Shown here: positions 43,434-52,803 of the stretch, piece by piece
Layout: each line of letters starts with the position of its first letter
Position numbering within the stretch: the first letter of the stretch is position 1
Assembly (NCBI RefSeq): GCF_000517445.1
Contig: NZ_CP006965.1
Coordinates: forward strand, 1,030,681-1,094,680
Direction: 5' to 3'
DNA length: 64,000 bases
From: Thermococcus paralvinellae
Lineage (GTDB): Archaea; Methanobacteriota_B; Thermococci; Thermococcales; Thermococcaceae
The notes under the pieces: generated by a model
Told to the model about the DNA's origin: nothing
Seen by the model: the letters and a program-made list of their open reading frames with translations, nothing else
The model's database searches: none
Program-made: the position numbers and the translations under genes

Positions 43434-44876
43434 TTGTGTCTAATAGCAGGAGGGATAGGGAAGAGTCTCAAAGAACGGATTGTCAAGATGATTTTAGCAG
43501 GTAAACACAGAGGAGAAGACTCTTTTGGTGTTTGGACAGATGAAGGGGTTTTAAAAAGCAATGACTTTTCTATGATTTATGAAATTCCAAATGGAAAAAT
43601 AGCACTTCTTCAGTGTAGATTGGCTATGACAGGATCAAAAGACTTTACTCAGCCATTTTATAACGAGTTCGTTCTTGTCCATAATGGGGAGATTTACAAT
43701 CACGTCCAAATTAGGGAATATTTAGAGAGACGGGGAGTTTCATTTGAAAGTAACGTTGACAGTGAAAGTATTCTGAGACTTTTGGAGTTTTTAATTCATG
43801 AAAAAAAGATGCCTTACATTGAGGCAATACAGAAAAGTATGAAAATACTGAACGGCGATTACGCAGTTGCTTTTTCTGATGGGAAAGAAATTTACCTTTT
43901 CAGAGACCCTATTGGAATTAGACCCTTATATTATTCACCAAACGGCTTCTTTGCCTCTGAGAAGAAGGTCTTATGGAGCATTGGTGAAGACGCTATTCCA
44001 GTAAATCCAGGTGAGGTTATTAGGCTTTCAAAGGGAAAAGTTGAGAGGTTTAAGGTCTTTGATGTCCTTGAGCTGAGAGATAGTTTCTTTCCCTACGAGA
44101 GAGCAAAGCAATCACTAATTAAAAGCTTGGAATATTCCGTAAAAATAAGGGCAGGAGAAAAAGTTGGGGTGCTGTTTTCTGGAGGATTGGACAGTTCACT
44201 TTTGGCTTTACTCTCATCAAAATATGCTGACGTGACATTATATACCGCCGGAGCAGAAGGAAGTCAGGACTTAGAGTGGGCACGCAAAGTGAGTGAGACT
44301 CTGGGATTAAAGCTGAAAGAATATATTTTTGACATTAATGATGTTGAAGAAGTTATTCCAAAAGTAGTCTTTGCTATTGAAGAGCCAAATCCAATGAACT
44401 TAGCAATTGGAATTCCTCTCTACTTTGCAACAAAACTCGCAAAAGAGGATAACTGCAAACTCTTGCTTAGCGGACAAGGGGCTGATGAGCTTTTTGGAGG
44501 CTACTTCAAATATCTTGAAAACCCAAATCTTATGGAAAAGGACCTAATTGAACTTGGAGAAAAAAATTTGGCAAGAGATGACAAGATTGCAATGATTAAT
44601 GGCGTTGAAGGTAGATTTCCATTTCTAGACCTGAACGTTGTTAGAACTGCACTAAGAACACCCATTGAGTTCAAAATAAGAAATGGAATTAGAAAAGCAA
44701 TTTTAAGAGAAGTAGCTCTTGAGTTGGGCTTGCCCAAAGAGGTGGCATATAGAGAAAAGAAAGCCTGCCAATACGGAACAAACTCACAAAAACTACTACA
44801 AAAAATTGCAAAAAGAAATGGGATGAAAACTAGAGAATTTGCAGAGAAAGTGTTCAGAGAGGTATTTAAACGCTAA
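43434..44876 (+). CDS. asnB: Asparagine synthase (glutamine-hydrolysing), class II
   Basis: A 480-residue two-domain enzyme. The class II glutaminase needs an N-terminal Cys, and the TTG at 43434, five bases after GGAGGTGA, places Cys second (MCLIAGG). Start codons further upstream would bury this Cys, so TTG is the functional start. VHNGEIYNHVQIREYL and NGDYAVAFSDG follow. The synthetase domain has the PP-loop LFSGGLDSSLLAL. It converts aspartate, glutamine and ATP to asparagine. Related amidotransferases with other acceptors cannot be excluded. Confidence 0.85.
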   Translation: MCLIAGGIGKSLKERIVKMILAGKHRGEDSFGVWTDEGVLKSNDFSMIYEIPNGKIALLQCRLAMTGSKDFTQPFYNEFVLVHNGEIYNHVQIREYLERRGVSFESNVDSESILRLLEFLIHEKKMPYIEAIQKSMKILNGDYAVAFSDGKEIYLFRDPIGIRPLYYSPNGFFASEKKVLWSIGEDAIPVNPGEVIRLSKGKVERFKVFDVLELRDSFFPYERAKQSLIKSLEYSVKIRAGEKVGVLFSGGLDSSLLALLSSKYADVTLYTAGAEGSQDLEWARKVSETLGLKLKEYIFDINDVEEVIPKVVFAIEEPNPMNLAIGIPLYFATKLAKEDNCKLLLSGQGADELFGGYFKYLENPNLMEKDLIELGEKNLARDDKIAMINGVEGRFPFLDLNVVRTALRTPIEFKIRNGIRKAILREVALELGLPKEVAYREKKACQYGTNSQKLLQKIAKRNGMKTREFAEKVFREVFKR

Positions 44877-45023
44877 TAAACGTTCTTAAACTCTCTCTAA
44901 CTCTAGTAGATGCAGAAAGCACTAAGCATTTGCTCTAATAAACAATTTCAGAGTTAAAGCGATGATTTCATGAAAAAAGCTTAAATATAAGGCTTTCGCA
45001 AGAATCAGAGAGGGTGAGAGACA

Positions 45024-46334
45024 ATGATGTATAAAAAAGTTTTAATATTGCCTTTCATATTCATGCTCATCCTCTCTCTACTTCCAAAATCACAGGCTGC
45101 AGAAATGAGGATTGTAATTTTCGTGAGTGACAATGAAGCAGACTCTACCTTAGCTGAAAGTGTCGCGAATATAATCGAGGCTGATGCTGTTATCAAAGTT
45201 CCATGGGGCGTCTATAATCCCGAGTATTCTGCTGAAGTATTGAAGTACGCTCCTGATAAGGTTATAATTATCGGAGGACCCACAGCAGTCTCTATTGACT
45301 ACGAAAAAGATTTCGAAGAGATAGGAATCCCATATGAAAGATGGTATGGAAAGAACAGATACGAGACCAACTTAGCTGTTGTCCAGAAGCTTGAAGAGGA
45401 ATTTCCAGAGGAGTTCTCTCAAATAGAAGCAGTTTACATTGTACATGGCAGAGATGTCCTCAGCATGCTTATGCAGAAATGGGCTGATAAATTGCCCAAT
45501 ACAGCCAAATATAAATCAATTTGGGTCTTTACAGGAGATGGGTATGAGAATTTGAGCCTTCAGGTTCTTGATGAGATACTTAAAGCATCACACAGACGTC
45601 CATGGGTGGAGATAATAGTAACCTCAAGATTTGTTCAGTTGGCTCATAAAGAAATTCCGAAACCTCTATTTGATGTTAATACAGACGCTATAACTAGTTT
45701 TCTGCGAGAAAGAGGATATGAGGTAAGCGTTGGAAACTATACACAGGAAGTTGATTTTACTGTCAAATATGCTATTCCTGGGAAGGATTTCGTCCTCGAA
45801 ACGTTGAAATTAGCCGATAACAAAACACAAACAGCAGAAAAGTTCCTTGACGGTCTTGACAGACCAGAAGCAAAGAGAAGACTAGATATGGCTAAAGAAC
45901 AGATCGCAAAAGCTTGGAAGCTCTACAGCTTAGGTAATTATCAGGAAGCTTACCTTCTTGCTGTTGCTGCAAATAGAAATGCAGACTTTGTAATAAGCAT
46001 TTCAGCTAAAGAGTGGAACAAAATAATACAAGGAAGGCCTGAAATACGATTGAAAAAAGAATTGCTAAGACTTGAGACCAAAGTGAAGGTGCTAAGAGAA
46101 TTGGGCATAGATGTCTCAGACATTGAAGACACGATTAGTGAAATCAAAGCTATCTTAAATAAGTCCGTTCTCTCCCCTGAAGACTACAAGAATCTTCTTG
46201 AAAAAATAGAAGAAGCCAAGGAAGAGCTTAGAGAGGTGTTCATTGAAGAGAAAAGAAATATAAGGCATACGCCAGTTGAATACGTACAGGAGAGGGATGA
46301 AAAAGACAAACATCCAAGAAAGTCAAGACCATAA
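45024..46334 (+). CDS. Secreted protein with CWB2-like cell-wall-binding domain
   Basis: A signal peptide (KKVLILPFIFMLILSLLP) is followed by one domain resembling cell wall-binding repeat 2: IVIFVSDNEADSTLAE, then DKVIIIGGPTAVSIDYE and ERWYGKNRYETNLAVVQKL, which carry the IIGG, AVS and NRYET hallmarks. The second half is helical, with KRRLDMAKEQIAKAWKLYSL and a C-terminal coiled coil ending in a basic tail. It is probably an envelope or S-layer-associated protein. CTTAAATATAAGG near 44980 is the TATA box and GGGTGAG the ribosome binding site. Confidence 0.7.
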   Translation: MMYKKVLILPFIFMLILSLLPKSQAAEMRIVIFVSDNEADSTLAESVANIIEADAVIKVPWGVYNPEYSAEVLKYAPDKVIIIGGPTAVSIDYEKDFEEIGIPYERWYGKNRYETNLAVVQKLEEEFPEEFSQIEAVYIVHGRDVLSMLMQKWADKLPNTAKYKSIWVFTGDGYENLSLQVLDEILKASHRRPWVEIIVTSRFVQLAHKEIPKPLFDVNTDAITSFLRERGYEVSVGNYTQEVDFTVKYAIPGKDFVLETLKLADNKTQTAEKFLDGLDRPEAKRRLDMAKEQIAKAWKLYSLGNYQEAYLLAVAANRNADFVISISAKEWNKIIQGRPEIRLKKELLRLETKVKVLRELGIDVSDIEDTISEIKAILNKSVLSPEDYKNLLEKIEEAKEELREVFIEEKRNIRHTPVEYVQERDEKDKHPRKSRP

Positions 46335-46382
46335 GGATAACTTTTTATCCCTCACTCTCCTATTTTTGCTGAGGATTGAAAT

Positions 46383-47417
46383 ATGAGAATTCTAATGGTT
46401 GGCCATTATCCCCCACATACAGGTGGTATTGCTAATCATCTCGACAATTTAGTTAGAGAACTTAGGAAAAGACATGAAGTCCATATCCTCACTTATGGAC
46501 CAGTAGTCCCTAGAGAGTTCGAAAAAGAGTTTGTCCACCAAGTTAAACCCCCAAACTTTTTTGGAATTAGGGGGATAAGTTTTACCCTATTGGCATCTAA
46601 GAAAATTGAGAAACTACATAGGGAACATGGATTTGACTTAATTCATGCTCATTTCATTGGTACAACTAGTTATGCTGGAATATTAGCCAAGGAGAAAGTC
46701 AGAGTTCCAGTTATTGTTACAGCACATGGCAGTGACCTTGATTTCATGTCCAAGCTTCCATTGGGCACATATTACGTGAAAAAAAGCCTGAGCGACGCAG
46801 ATGTAGTTATAGCAGTTAGCCATTATTTGGCTAAAAAAGCTCTTTCTCTTGGTGCAAAGAATGTGTATGTTGTTCCAAATGGTGTAAAAGAGTTCAAGCA
46901 TAAAAAAGATAAGCGAAGATATGTAACCTTTATTGGAGCGCTGAGACACTATAAAAGCCCAGAAACAGTTCTTAAACTAGCTGAGGTTTTTCCAGATGAA
47001 AAGTTTCTGATTGTTGGGGATGGCCCACTTAGAAATATTTTAGAAGAAAAAGCTCCTCCCAATGTCCAATTTTTAGGCTATCGAAGTGATATAGAGAATA
47101 TTCTTTCAAAAACTAAAATCTTAATCTTGCCTTCGAAAAGAGAAGGATTCGGGCTTGTTATAATTGAAGCTAATGCCCTGGGAGTCCCGGTAATTGGTAG
47201 GAAGGTTGGAGGAATTCCAGAACTAATTAGAGAAGGTAAAAATGGGGTTACATTTGAGGAATTCGAGGACTTGACTGAGAGGTTTCAAGAACTGCTAGCT
47301 CTGAAAAAACAACGTAAAATTGGAAGGTTTGGAAAGAATATTTCTAAAAAATATACTTGGAAAAACATAGCAAGAAAAATCGAAGAAATTTATGAAAATA
47401 CACTATGCTCTCCTTGA
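46383..47417 (+). CDS. Glycosyltransferase family 4 protein
   Basis: The 344-residue GT-B enzyme has the glycine-rich MRILMVGHYPPHTGGIANHL start, VTAHGSDLDFMSK, and the C-terminal PSKREGFGLVIIEANALGVP motif with the catalytic Glu pair. GT4 enzymes use nucleotide sugars and retain configuration. The acceptor is unknown, perhaps glycolipid or protein glycans. It follows the envelope protein gene by about 50 bases in the same direction. Confidence 0.88.
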   Translation: MRILMVGHYPPHTGGIANHLDNLVRELRKRHEVHILTYGPVVPREFEKEFVHQVKPPNFFGIRGISFTLLASKKIEKLHREHGFDLIHAHFIGTTSYAGILAKEKVRVPVIVTAHGSDLDFMSKLPLGTYYVKKSLSDADVVIAVSHYLAKKALSLGAKNVYVVPNGVKEFKHKKDKRRYVTFIGALRHYKSPETVLKLAEVFPDEKFLIVGDGPLRNILEEKAPPNVQFLGYRSDIENILSKTKILILPSKREGFGLVIIEANALGVPVIGRKVGGIPELIREGKNGVTFEEFEDLTERFQELLALKKQRKIGRFGKNISKKYTWKNIARKIEEIYENTLCSP

Positions 47418-47577
47418 GACATATTAAAGATAATGGCCTTCTCCTAACAGAACTTAATAGGGAACAATCTTTTTAGCTCTCTCATTGAATACTTAAATGC
47501 ATAATCAAACCTGTTCACCATGAGAAACACCAAGAGTATTTAACTTTTTGATTAAATAAACATTTGGGAGTGAGAAC

Positions 47578-48603
47578 ATGACAGTTGTAATAAACATGAG
47601 AGATGGATTTGATAAGAGAAAAATCAAAATCGCTGCAAAGTTCATTAGAGAGGGTAAACTTGTTGCCTTTCCTACCGAAACAGTGTATGGACTAGGAGCC
47701 GATGCATTAAATGAGGAAGCTGTTAGGAGAATTTTTGAGGCAAAGGGCAGGCCAGCTGATAATCCTTTAATTGTACATATAGCAGATTTTGATCAGTTAT
47801 ATGAGCTAGCTAGAGATATTCCTAGAGAAGCTAAAATTTTAGCGGAGTATTTCTGGCCCGGACCTTTAACTATAGTATTGCCAAAAAAGAGCAATGTTCC
47901 TAAAGTTACAACAGGCGGACTCGACACTGTGGCAATAAGAATGCCTGCTCATGAAATTGCCCTTGGTCTAATTAGAACAAGTAGGAGACCAATAGCAGCC
48001 CCTTCAGCGAATATAAGTGGCAAGCCTAGTCCTACTTTGGCAGAACATGTAGTGGATGATTTTTATGGAAGAATAGAGTGCATAATTGACGGAGGAGAAG
48101 TGAAAATTGGCGTTGAGTCCACAGTTTTAGATTTAACGACAAAACCACCAACTCTTTTGAGGCCCGGTGGTTTACCCTTAGAAGAGATTGAGAAAGTTAT
48201 TGGGAAGGTAAAGATTCATCCTGTAGTAAAAGGCAAGGCTGTAGATGTTGCAAAAGCTCCCGGAATGAAATACAAACATTATGCTCCAAATGCTCAAGTA
48301 ATTGTAATTGAAGGAAGCCGAGAAAGAGTCAAAGAGAAAATTAAGGAGCTTTTAAACGAATACAAAAGAGGAGGAGTAAAAGTTGGTGTTATGGCCACAG
48401 GAGATTTTTATGAAGCTGATGCATATATAAATTTGGGAAACAGTGAAGAAGAAATAGCGAAAAATCTCTTTAGAGCCTTGAGAGACCTTGACAAGTCTGG
48501 GGTTGATGTAATTCTTGCGGAAGGAATAGAAGAGAAAGGCCTCGGATTGGCAGTTATGAATCGTCTTAGAAAAGCTGCTGGATATAGGATTATTAAGGCA
48601 TAA
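47578..48603 (+). CDS. sua5: Threonylcarbamoyl-AMP synthase, Sua5 type
   Basis: A 341-residue protein: a YrdC domain with KLVAFPTETVYGLGADALN, AKGRPADNPLIVHIAD, and RPIAAPSANISGKPSPTL, then a linker and the Sua5-specific C-terminal domain. The linker includes GMKYKHYAPNAQVIVIEG. It makes threonylcarbamoyl-AMP for the t6A37 modification of ANN-decoding tRNAs, including the tRNA-Met of this window. GGGAGTGAG precedes the ATG. Confidence 0.94.
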   Translation: MTVVINMRDGFDKRKIKIAAKFIREGKLVAFPTETVYGLGADALNEEAVRRIFEAKGRPADNPLIVHIADFDQLYELARDIPREAKILAEYFWPGPLTIVLPKKSNVPKVTTGGLDTVAIRMPAHEIALGLIRTSRRPIAAPSANISGKPSPTLAEHVVDDFYGRIECIIDGGEVKIGVESTVLDLTTKPPTLLRPGGLPLEEIEKVIGKVKIHPVVKGKAVDVAKAPGMKYKHYAPNAQVIVIEGSRERVKEKIKELLNEYKRGGVKVGVMATGDFYEADAYINLGNSEEEIAKNLFRALRDLDKSGVDVILAEGIEEKGLGLAVMNRLRKAAGYRIIKA

Positions 48604-48679
48604 TCTTGAGAAACTCGCTAAAGTTTAGGATAGTAGGAGAAAGAAAGCAAATTCCTAAGTATACAAGAGTGAAGAATTT

Positions 48680-48904
48680 TATTGATTTACTCTTGTTCTT
48701 CTGTATCCCCTCCTTCTTGTGTCTCCCAAAAAGAAAACCTCTTCAACAAGTCCTTTCTGCTTCAGAATTCTCAATGCATAGCGAACAGTTCTTTCCGAAA
48801 GAGACGTCAGACGGGCAATTTCCTTAGAAGAGAGTGGTCTCTCACCTAAGCTTTCAAAAACTCGTATAGCTGAGGTAGGTAAAGCAAACTACATCCCCCC
48901 TCAT
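48680..48904 (-). pseudogene. Winged-helix transcriptional regulator with disrupted N-terminus
   Basis: The minus strand of this 363-base gap encodes a clear wHTH: LPTSAIRVFESLGERPLSSK, EIARLTSLSERTVRYALRIL, KQKGLVEEVFFLGD, and a basic end. The frame has no start codon; it opens directly after TAG at 48889-48891. A fitting start (ATG 48904 after GGTGGTGG) reads MRGDVV in another frame. Removing one base near 48888-48891 joins them into about 74 residues. Short regulators with LP.SA.RV and TVRYA motifs are common in Thermococcales. It may be a real loss or a base-calling error. Confidence 0.6.
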
Positions 48905-48966
48905 CTCCACCACCACTGAAAATTAAAAAAGAGAGGTTATAAAGTTTCCGATTAAGGCAAAGTAAG

Positions 48967-49386
48967 TCATTCTCTCGGCTTAAGTGCAACTCTTGGAAGT
49001 GGGATATGGTAAGGTATCTTCATGTCCTTGGCGGCAACCATCAAAAGTGGGGCAATTTCATTTGTTATGAAATTAACAATCTCGGCAAATATCTCCGGCT
49101 TAACTTTCTTTTCCTTCTCCCAAAGATCAAGAATTTCATCAATCTGCTCTTTTTGAGGAGGCAAGTAGAACACCATCCCCTTAACTACTGCACTCGCAAT
49201 CTCGGGGCGATAGTTTATTCTATACTCAAAGAGCACTTCAATCCCATTTATCTTTCCAGTAGGCATTCTTAATTCTCCAAGCCTAACATCTTCAATTTGT
49301 GGAGAGAGATTAACCTCAACTCTACCAATTGCTCCACCTTTCTTTTCAATCTCTATTTTTGTAATGTTTATTCCCAACACTGGCAT
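48967..49386 (-). CDS. Hypothetical archaeal protein (139 aa)
   Basis: The protein starts MPVLGINITKIEIEKKGGAI (ATG 49386, near GTGGTGAAA). It contains an antiparallel-strand-rich body (INGIEVLFEYRINYRPEIAS) and a helical C-terminus ending HIPLPRVALKPRE. The strand pattern recalls SecB-like folds seen in some archaea, but this is only a loose impression. TTTATAAGC near 49430 is the probable TATA box. Confidence 0.6.
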   Translation of the reverse strand: MPVLGINITKIEIEKKGGAIGRVEVNLSPQIEDVRLGELRMPTGKINGIEVLFEYRINYRPEIASAVVKGMVFYLPPQKEQIDEILDLWEKEKKVKPEIFAEIVNFITNEIAPLLMVAAKDMKIPYHIPLPRVALKPRE

Positions 49387-49477
49387 CTTTTTCACCACTT
49401 CAACTTCAACTGATGCTTATAAAACCTTATTGGTTCTCTTAGCTAAAAGTTAAAAGCTCACATGAGTAGTCTGGATT

Positions 49478-50185
49478 ATGCCAAGAGAGAAAGTTGTTCG
49501 TGTCTGGGATGAGCGTGAAATAGTGTATCCTCCGAAAAGATGGCGTTATTTATGGGAAAAGCGAGAGAAAGCGCTACAGATTATGGAACGCTTAGCTCAG
49601 TTTGACCCTCACGTTTACGGGAGTGTTGCAAGGGGAGATGTTAGAAAAGATAGTGACATTGATATTGTTATTCCCTACAAAGTGCCAAGCTATCTAATTG
49701 AGCTTGCTCTTGAAGGGATACCAATTCAAGCGAGAAGAATTGTTATGGCAACCCCTTGGCATCTTATAAAGGGGCATATTGAAATTGATGAGGAAACAAC
49801 TGTGACATTCTTCCTAACAAATCCAACAGATAAAGAGCTGGAATTTTACAAATGGGGTGGAATGGTTGATATCTGGGGGGTAAAAACCAAGCAGAGGGTC
49901 CCAGGAGTTAATAAAAAGCTGATTTTGATAATTCCAACAGAAAAGGGACATATTGAGAGGGAAGTTGTTGGAAGGGAAAGCGAGGTTGCAAAGATTTTAG
50001 GAGTTAGTGTGGAGCTTGTTAAGGAGAGGGTGCACATCCTAACTAGGAGAGATGCAATTGGGAGGACAGGAATTTACCTCAATGAAGAAGTCCCAGACTG
50101 GATGAGTTTTGAAGAAGCTTTAAAAATGATAGCTGATAGAGACCCAAACATTAGGAGGAAAGTCAGGGAGAGTGGGGGAATTTAA
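49478..50185 (+). CDS. Nucleotidyltransferase-fold protein
   Basis: A 235-residue protein with the pol-beta-type motif VYGSVARGDVRKDSDIDIV (GS at 48-49, DID at 60-62), so the catalytic site is intact. The remainder (KWGGMVDIWGVKTKQRVPGV and LNEEVPDWMSFEEALKMIAD) is shared with conserved archaeal proteins of unknown substrate. The end overlaps the opposing cyclase gene by four bases. Confidence 0.8.
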   Translation: MPREKVVRVWDEREIVYPPKRWRYLWEKREKALQIMERLAQFDPHVYGSVARGDVRKDSDIDIVIPYKVPSYLIELALEGIPIQARRIVMATPWHLIKGHIEIDEETTVTFFLTNPTDKELEFYKWGGMVDIWGVKTKQRVPGVNKKLILIIPTEKGHIEREVVGRESEVAKILGVSVELVKERVHILTRRDAIGRTGIYLNEEVPDWMSFEEALKMIADRDPNIRRKVRESGGI

Positions 50186-50748
50186 AGCAGTGCAATAGCC
50201 CTAACAGGACTTCCGGAGCCGTTTTTAATTTTAAGCGGAAATGCAATGAAAGTAAAGTTTTTCCCACTCAGCTTTTCAAGGTTTGTCAAGTTTTCAAAAA
50301 TTGGAATCTCAGCAGAGAGAAGAGTTCTATGGACTTCTTCGTTACCAATGCTCATTCCATCTGTCCCAACAGCTTTAATCTTAGCATTGACTAAAAACTC
50401 AGCAAGCTCTACACTTAGCTCTCTGCCTCTAGAATAAAATAGTACAATCTTGCCTTCTAAATCTGTTTTAGGGACTTCTTCAATAGTTATCTCACCTTGA
50501 CCATCAGAAGCGTCAATAACAATAGCTTTTCCAAAGAACTTTTCAAGAGGCAAATCATCTATTGTTTTTCCTCCTTTTATGAAGTGTGCTGGAGCGTCAA
50601 CATGAGTTCCGCTGTGTTCTCCAAAACAAAGGAAATTCATGTAATATCCGTCTTTTTCAAGGCTTGTCCATTCTTTAATTTTAATTTCTGGATCACCTGG
50701 ATAGACTTCAAGCTCTTCGCTCAAGGTTTTTGTTAAATCTACTATCAT
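50182..50748 (-). CDS. Cyclase / kynurenine formamidase-like hydrolase
   Basis: The 188-residue protein starts MIVDLTKTLSEELEVYPGDP and has the metal motif HSGTHVDAPAHF plus a TDGMSIG segment with the adjacent His-containing motif. The family hydrolyses amides such as N-formylkynurenine or isatin; its true substrate in archaea is unknown. ATG 50748 lies directly after GGTGGAGG. The gene diverges from SAH hydrolase. Confidence 0.85.
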   Translation of the reverse strand: MIVDLTKTLSEELEVYPGDPEIKIKEWTSLEKDGYYMNFLCFGEHSGTHVDAPAHFIKGGKTIDDLPLEKFFGKAIVIDASDGQGEITIEEVPKTDLEGKIVLFYSRGRELSVELAEFLVNAKIKAVGTDGMSIGNEEVHRTLLSAEIPIFENLTNLEKLSGKNFTFIAFPLKIKNGSGSPVRAIALL

Positions 50749-50803
50749 ATCCTCCACCAATCAATTTTTAACTTCTAAGCCTTAAAAGTGAGCGGGTGAT
50801 GTT

Positions 50804-52069
50804 ATGGACTGCACAAAAGATTACTGCGTCAAAGATATTAACTTGGCTCCAGAAGGAGAGAAGAAAATTGACTGGGTTTCTCGCTTTATGCCCGTCCTCC
50901 AGAGTATAAGAAAGGATTTCGAGAAAGAAAAGCCGTTTAAAGGTGTTAAGATTACTGCTTGCTTGCACTTGGAAATGAAGACTGCTTTTCTCCTTCTCAC
51001 GCTGAAAGCAGGTGGAGCGGAGGTTTCAGCAACTGCAAGCAATCCTCTAAGTACTCAAGATGATGTTGTCGCGGCTTTAGCTAAGGCTGGTGTTAAAGTT
51101 TATGCAATAAGAGGGGAAGATAGAGAGCAATATTATGAATTCATGCACAAAGCCCTTGACATAAAGCCAAATATCCTCATAGATGATGGAGCAGACATGA
51201 TAAGTGTTGTCCACAGAGAGAGACAAGAACTCATTGACAATATTTGGGGGGCAAGCGAGGAAACGACAACTGGAGTTATCCGCTTAAGGGCGATGGAAAA
51301 AGATGGAGTGCTTAGATTCCCAATCATAGCTGTCAATGATTCCTATACAAAGTACTTATTCGACAATCGCTATGGAACTGGTCAGTCAACGTGGGATGGG
51401 ATAATAAGAACTACCAACCTTCTTGTAGCGGGCAAAAACGTCGTTGTTGTTGGCTACGGCTGGTGTGGAAGAGGAATAGCAATGAGGGCAAGAGGGTTTG
51501 GAGCGACAGTCATAGTGGTTGAAGTTGATCCAATTAGAGCATTGGAAGCAAGGATGGATGGCTTTTTGGTCATGCCGATGAAGGAAGCAGCTAAGATTGG
51601 AGATATATTCATAACGGCAACCGGTGATATAAACTGCATCCGCAAAGAGCATTTTGAAGTTATGAAAGATGGAGTGATTTTAGCTAATGCTGGGCATTTT
51701 GATGTTGAGATTTCAAAACCTGACCTGGAGTCTTTAGCTATTGAGATCAGCAATCCAAGGCCTAACATAACCGAATACAAGCTCAAAGATGGGAGAAGAT
51801 TATACTTGCTTGCAGAAGGGCGTTTGGTAAACTTAGCGGCAGCAGATGGACATCCAGCTGAGATTATGGACATGAGCTTTGCTCTGCAAGCTATGGCGGC
51901 TAAATACATCAGGGATAACCACGAGAAGCTTGAAAATAAGGTCTACGTTCTGCCGAGAGAAATTGATGAGATGGTAGCGAGGATTAAGCTCAAAGCTATG
52001 GGAATCGAGATTGACCAGCTGACAGAAGAACAAAAGAAATACTTGGAAAGCTGGGAGCACGGGACATAG
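50804..52069 (+). CDS. ahcY: S-adenosylhomocysteine hydrolase
   Basis: A 421-residue enzyme. [20 protein letters not shown], the NAD-binding [31 protein letters not shown] and the late [20 protein letters not shown] are diagnostic. It splits SAH to adenosine and homocysteine, relieving methyltransferase inhibition. GGGTGATG precedes the ATG. All active-site segments are present. The C-terminal end lacks the eukaryotic YRY extension, as in thermophile enzymes. Confidence 0.95.
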   Translation: MDCTKDYCVKDINLAPEGEKKIDWVSRFMPVLQSIRKDFEKEKPFKGVKITACLHLEMKTAFLLLTLKAGGAEVSATASNPLSTQDDVVAALAKAGVKVYAIRGEDREQYYEFMHKALDIKPNILIDDGADMISVVHRERQELIDNIWGASEETTTGVIRLRAMEKDGVLRFPIIAVNDSYTKYLFDNRYGTGQSTWDGIIRTTNLLVAGKNVVVVGYGWCGRGIAMRARGFGATVIVVEVDPIRALEARMDGFLVMPMKEAAKIGDIFITATGDINCIRKEHFEVMKDGVILANAGHFDVEISKPDLESLAIEISNPRPNITEYKLKDGRRLYLLAEGRLVNLAAADGHPAEIMDMSFALQAMAAKYIRDNHEKLENKVYVLPREIDEMVARIKLKAMGIEIDQLTEEQKKYLESWEHGT

Positions 52070-52097
52070 TTAAGTTTTGTTCTTGTTCTTTTATAGT

Positions 52098-52358
52098 CTA
52101 AAGACCTAAAATGTTTCCAATAATCCAAATGACAACTGCACTAAAAACCATACCAACTGCTATCCCAACAGTTCTGAGCTTGGGGTATTTTAGTTCAAAG
52201 AGTCTTTGAAATCCGGAAATGGACAGATCAAATAGCAAGAACACAAAGAACCACCATAAAAATAAATAGGGCAAACTTAAAGATAGGATATTTCTGAATA
52301 GCAGTGTGAGAATCCCTGCTACAAGGAAATACCTTCCCATACGCTTTAAATATTCCAA
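52098..52358 (-). CDS. Small membrane protein (86 aa), third gene of the halocin-like operon
   Basis: It has three hydrophobic stretches (YFLVAGILTLLFRNILSL, LPYLFLWWFFVFLLFDLSI and VGIAVGMVFSAVVIWIIGNI). A TTG start at 52358 follows GGGAGGTG by seven bases. It lies 48 bases behind another membrane gene and the broken halocin-like gene on the same strand. A role in export of, or self-protection against, the peptide is plausible from position only. Confidence 0.6.
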   Translation of the reverse strand: MEYLKRMGRYFLVAGILTLLFRNILSLSLPYLFLWWFFVFLLFDLSISGFQRLFELKYPKLRTVGIAVGMVFSAVVIWIIGNILGL

Positions 52359-52406
52359 CCTTGAACACCTCCCTCAATTATGGGGTCCTTTATCTTCAGG
52401 GTTAGT

Positions 52407-52793
52407 CTAAAACAGAGTTGTATTATTTTTAATGCTGCCTCTTTTTTCTTCCATATAAACAAAGGGGATAACAAGGATTCCAATTATTCCGGCTATCAGA
52501 AAGTCTCTGCTGTATTGGCCATATCCAAGAATCTTTGTAAGTATGCTCCAAATAAACTCAATAGATACCGCAAATAATACAGCAATAGTAACTTTGAGCT
52601 TCTTTTTTTGAGCATAATAGAGAATTGCCAAAGGTGCTAAAAAGAATGCTGAGGCAAGTAAAATTCCTCGAATTAATTCGAACGATAATTCCAAAAATGT
52701 GGATGGTTTATGAACAATAATATCACTATACCCTATTGTCAGCATGAGGAAGAAGGAAAATACAAAAAGCTTTCTCACGTCTACCTTTCTCAT
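52407..52793 (-). CDS. Four-helix membrane protein, second gene of the halocin-like operon
   Basis: The 128-residue protein has four hydrophobic helices (LFVFSFFLMLTIGYSDIIV, LIRGILLASAFFLAPLAIL, VTIAVLFAVSIEFIWSIL and FLIAGIIGILVIPFVYM). ATG 52793, five bases after GAGGTGA, begins 11 bases past the halocin-like stop codon, so co-translation is likely. No family is recognised. Its place right behind a bacteriocin-like precursor suggests a transport or immunity function. Confidence 0.65.
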   Translation of the reverse strand: MRKVDVRKLFVFSFFLMLTIGYSDIIVHKPSTFLELSFELIRGILLASAFFLAPLAILYYAQKKKLKVTIAVLFAVSIEFIWSILTKILGYGQYSRDFLIAGIIGILVIPFVYMEEKRGSIKNNTTLF

Positions 52794-52803
52794 ATTGTTC
52801 ACC

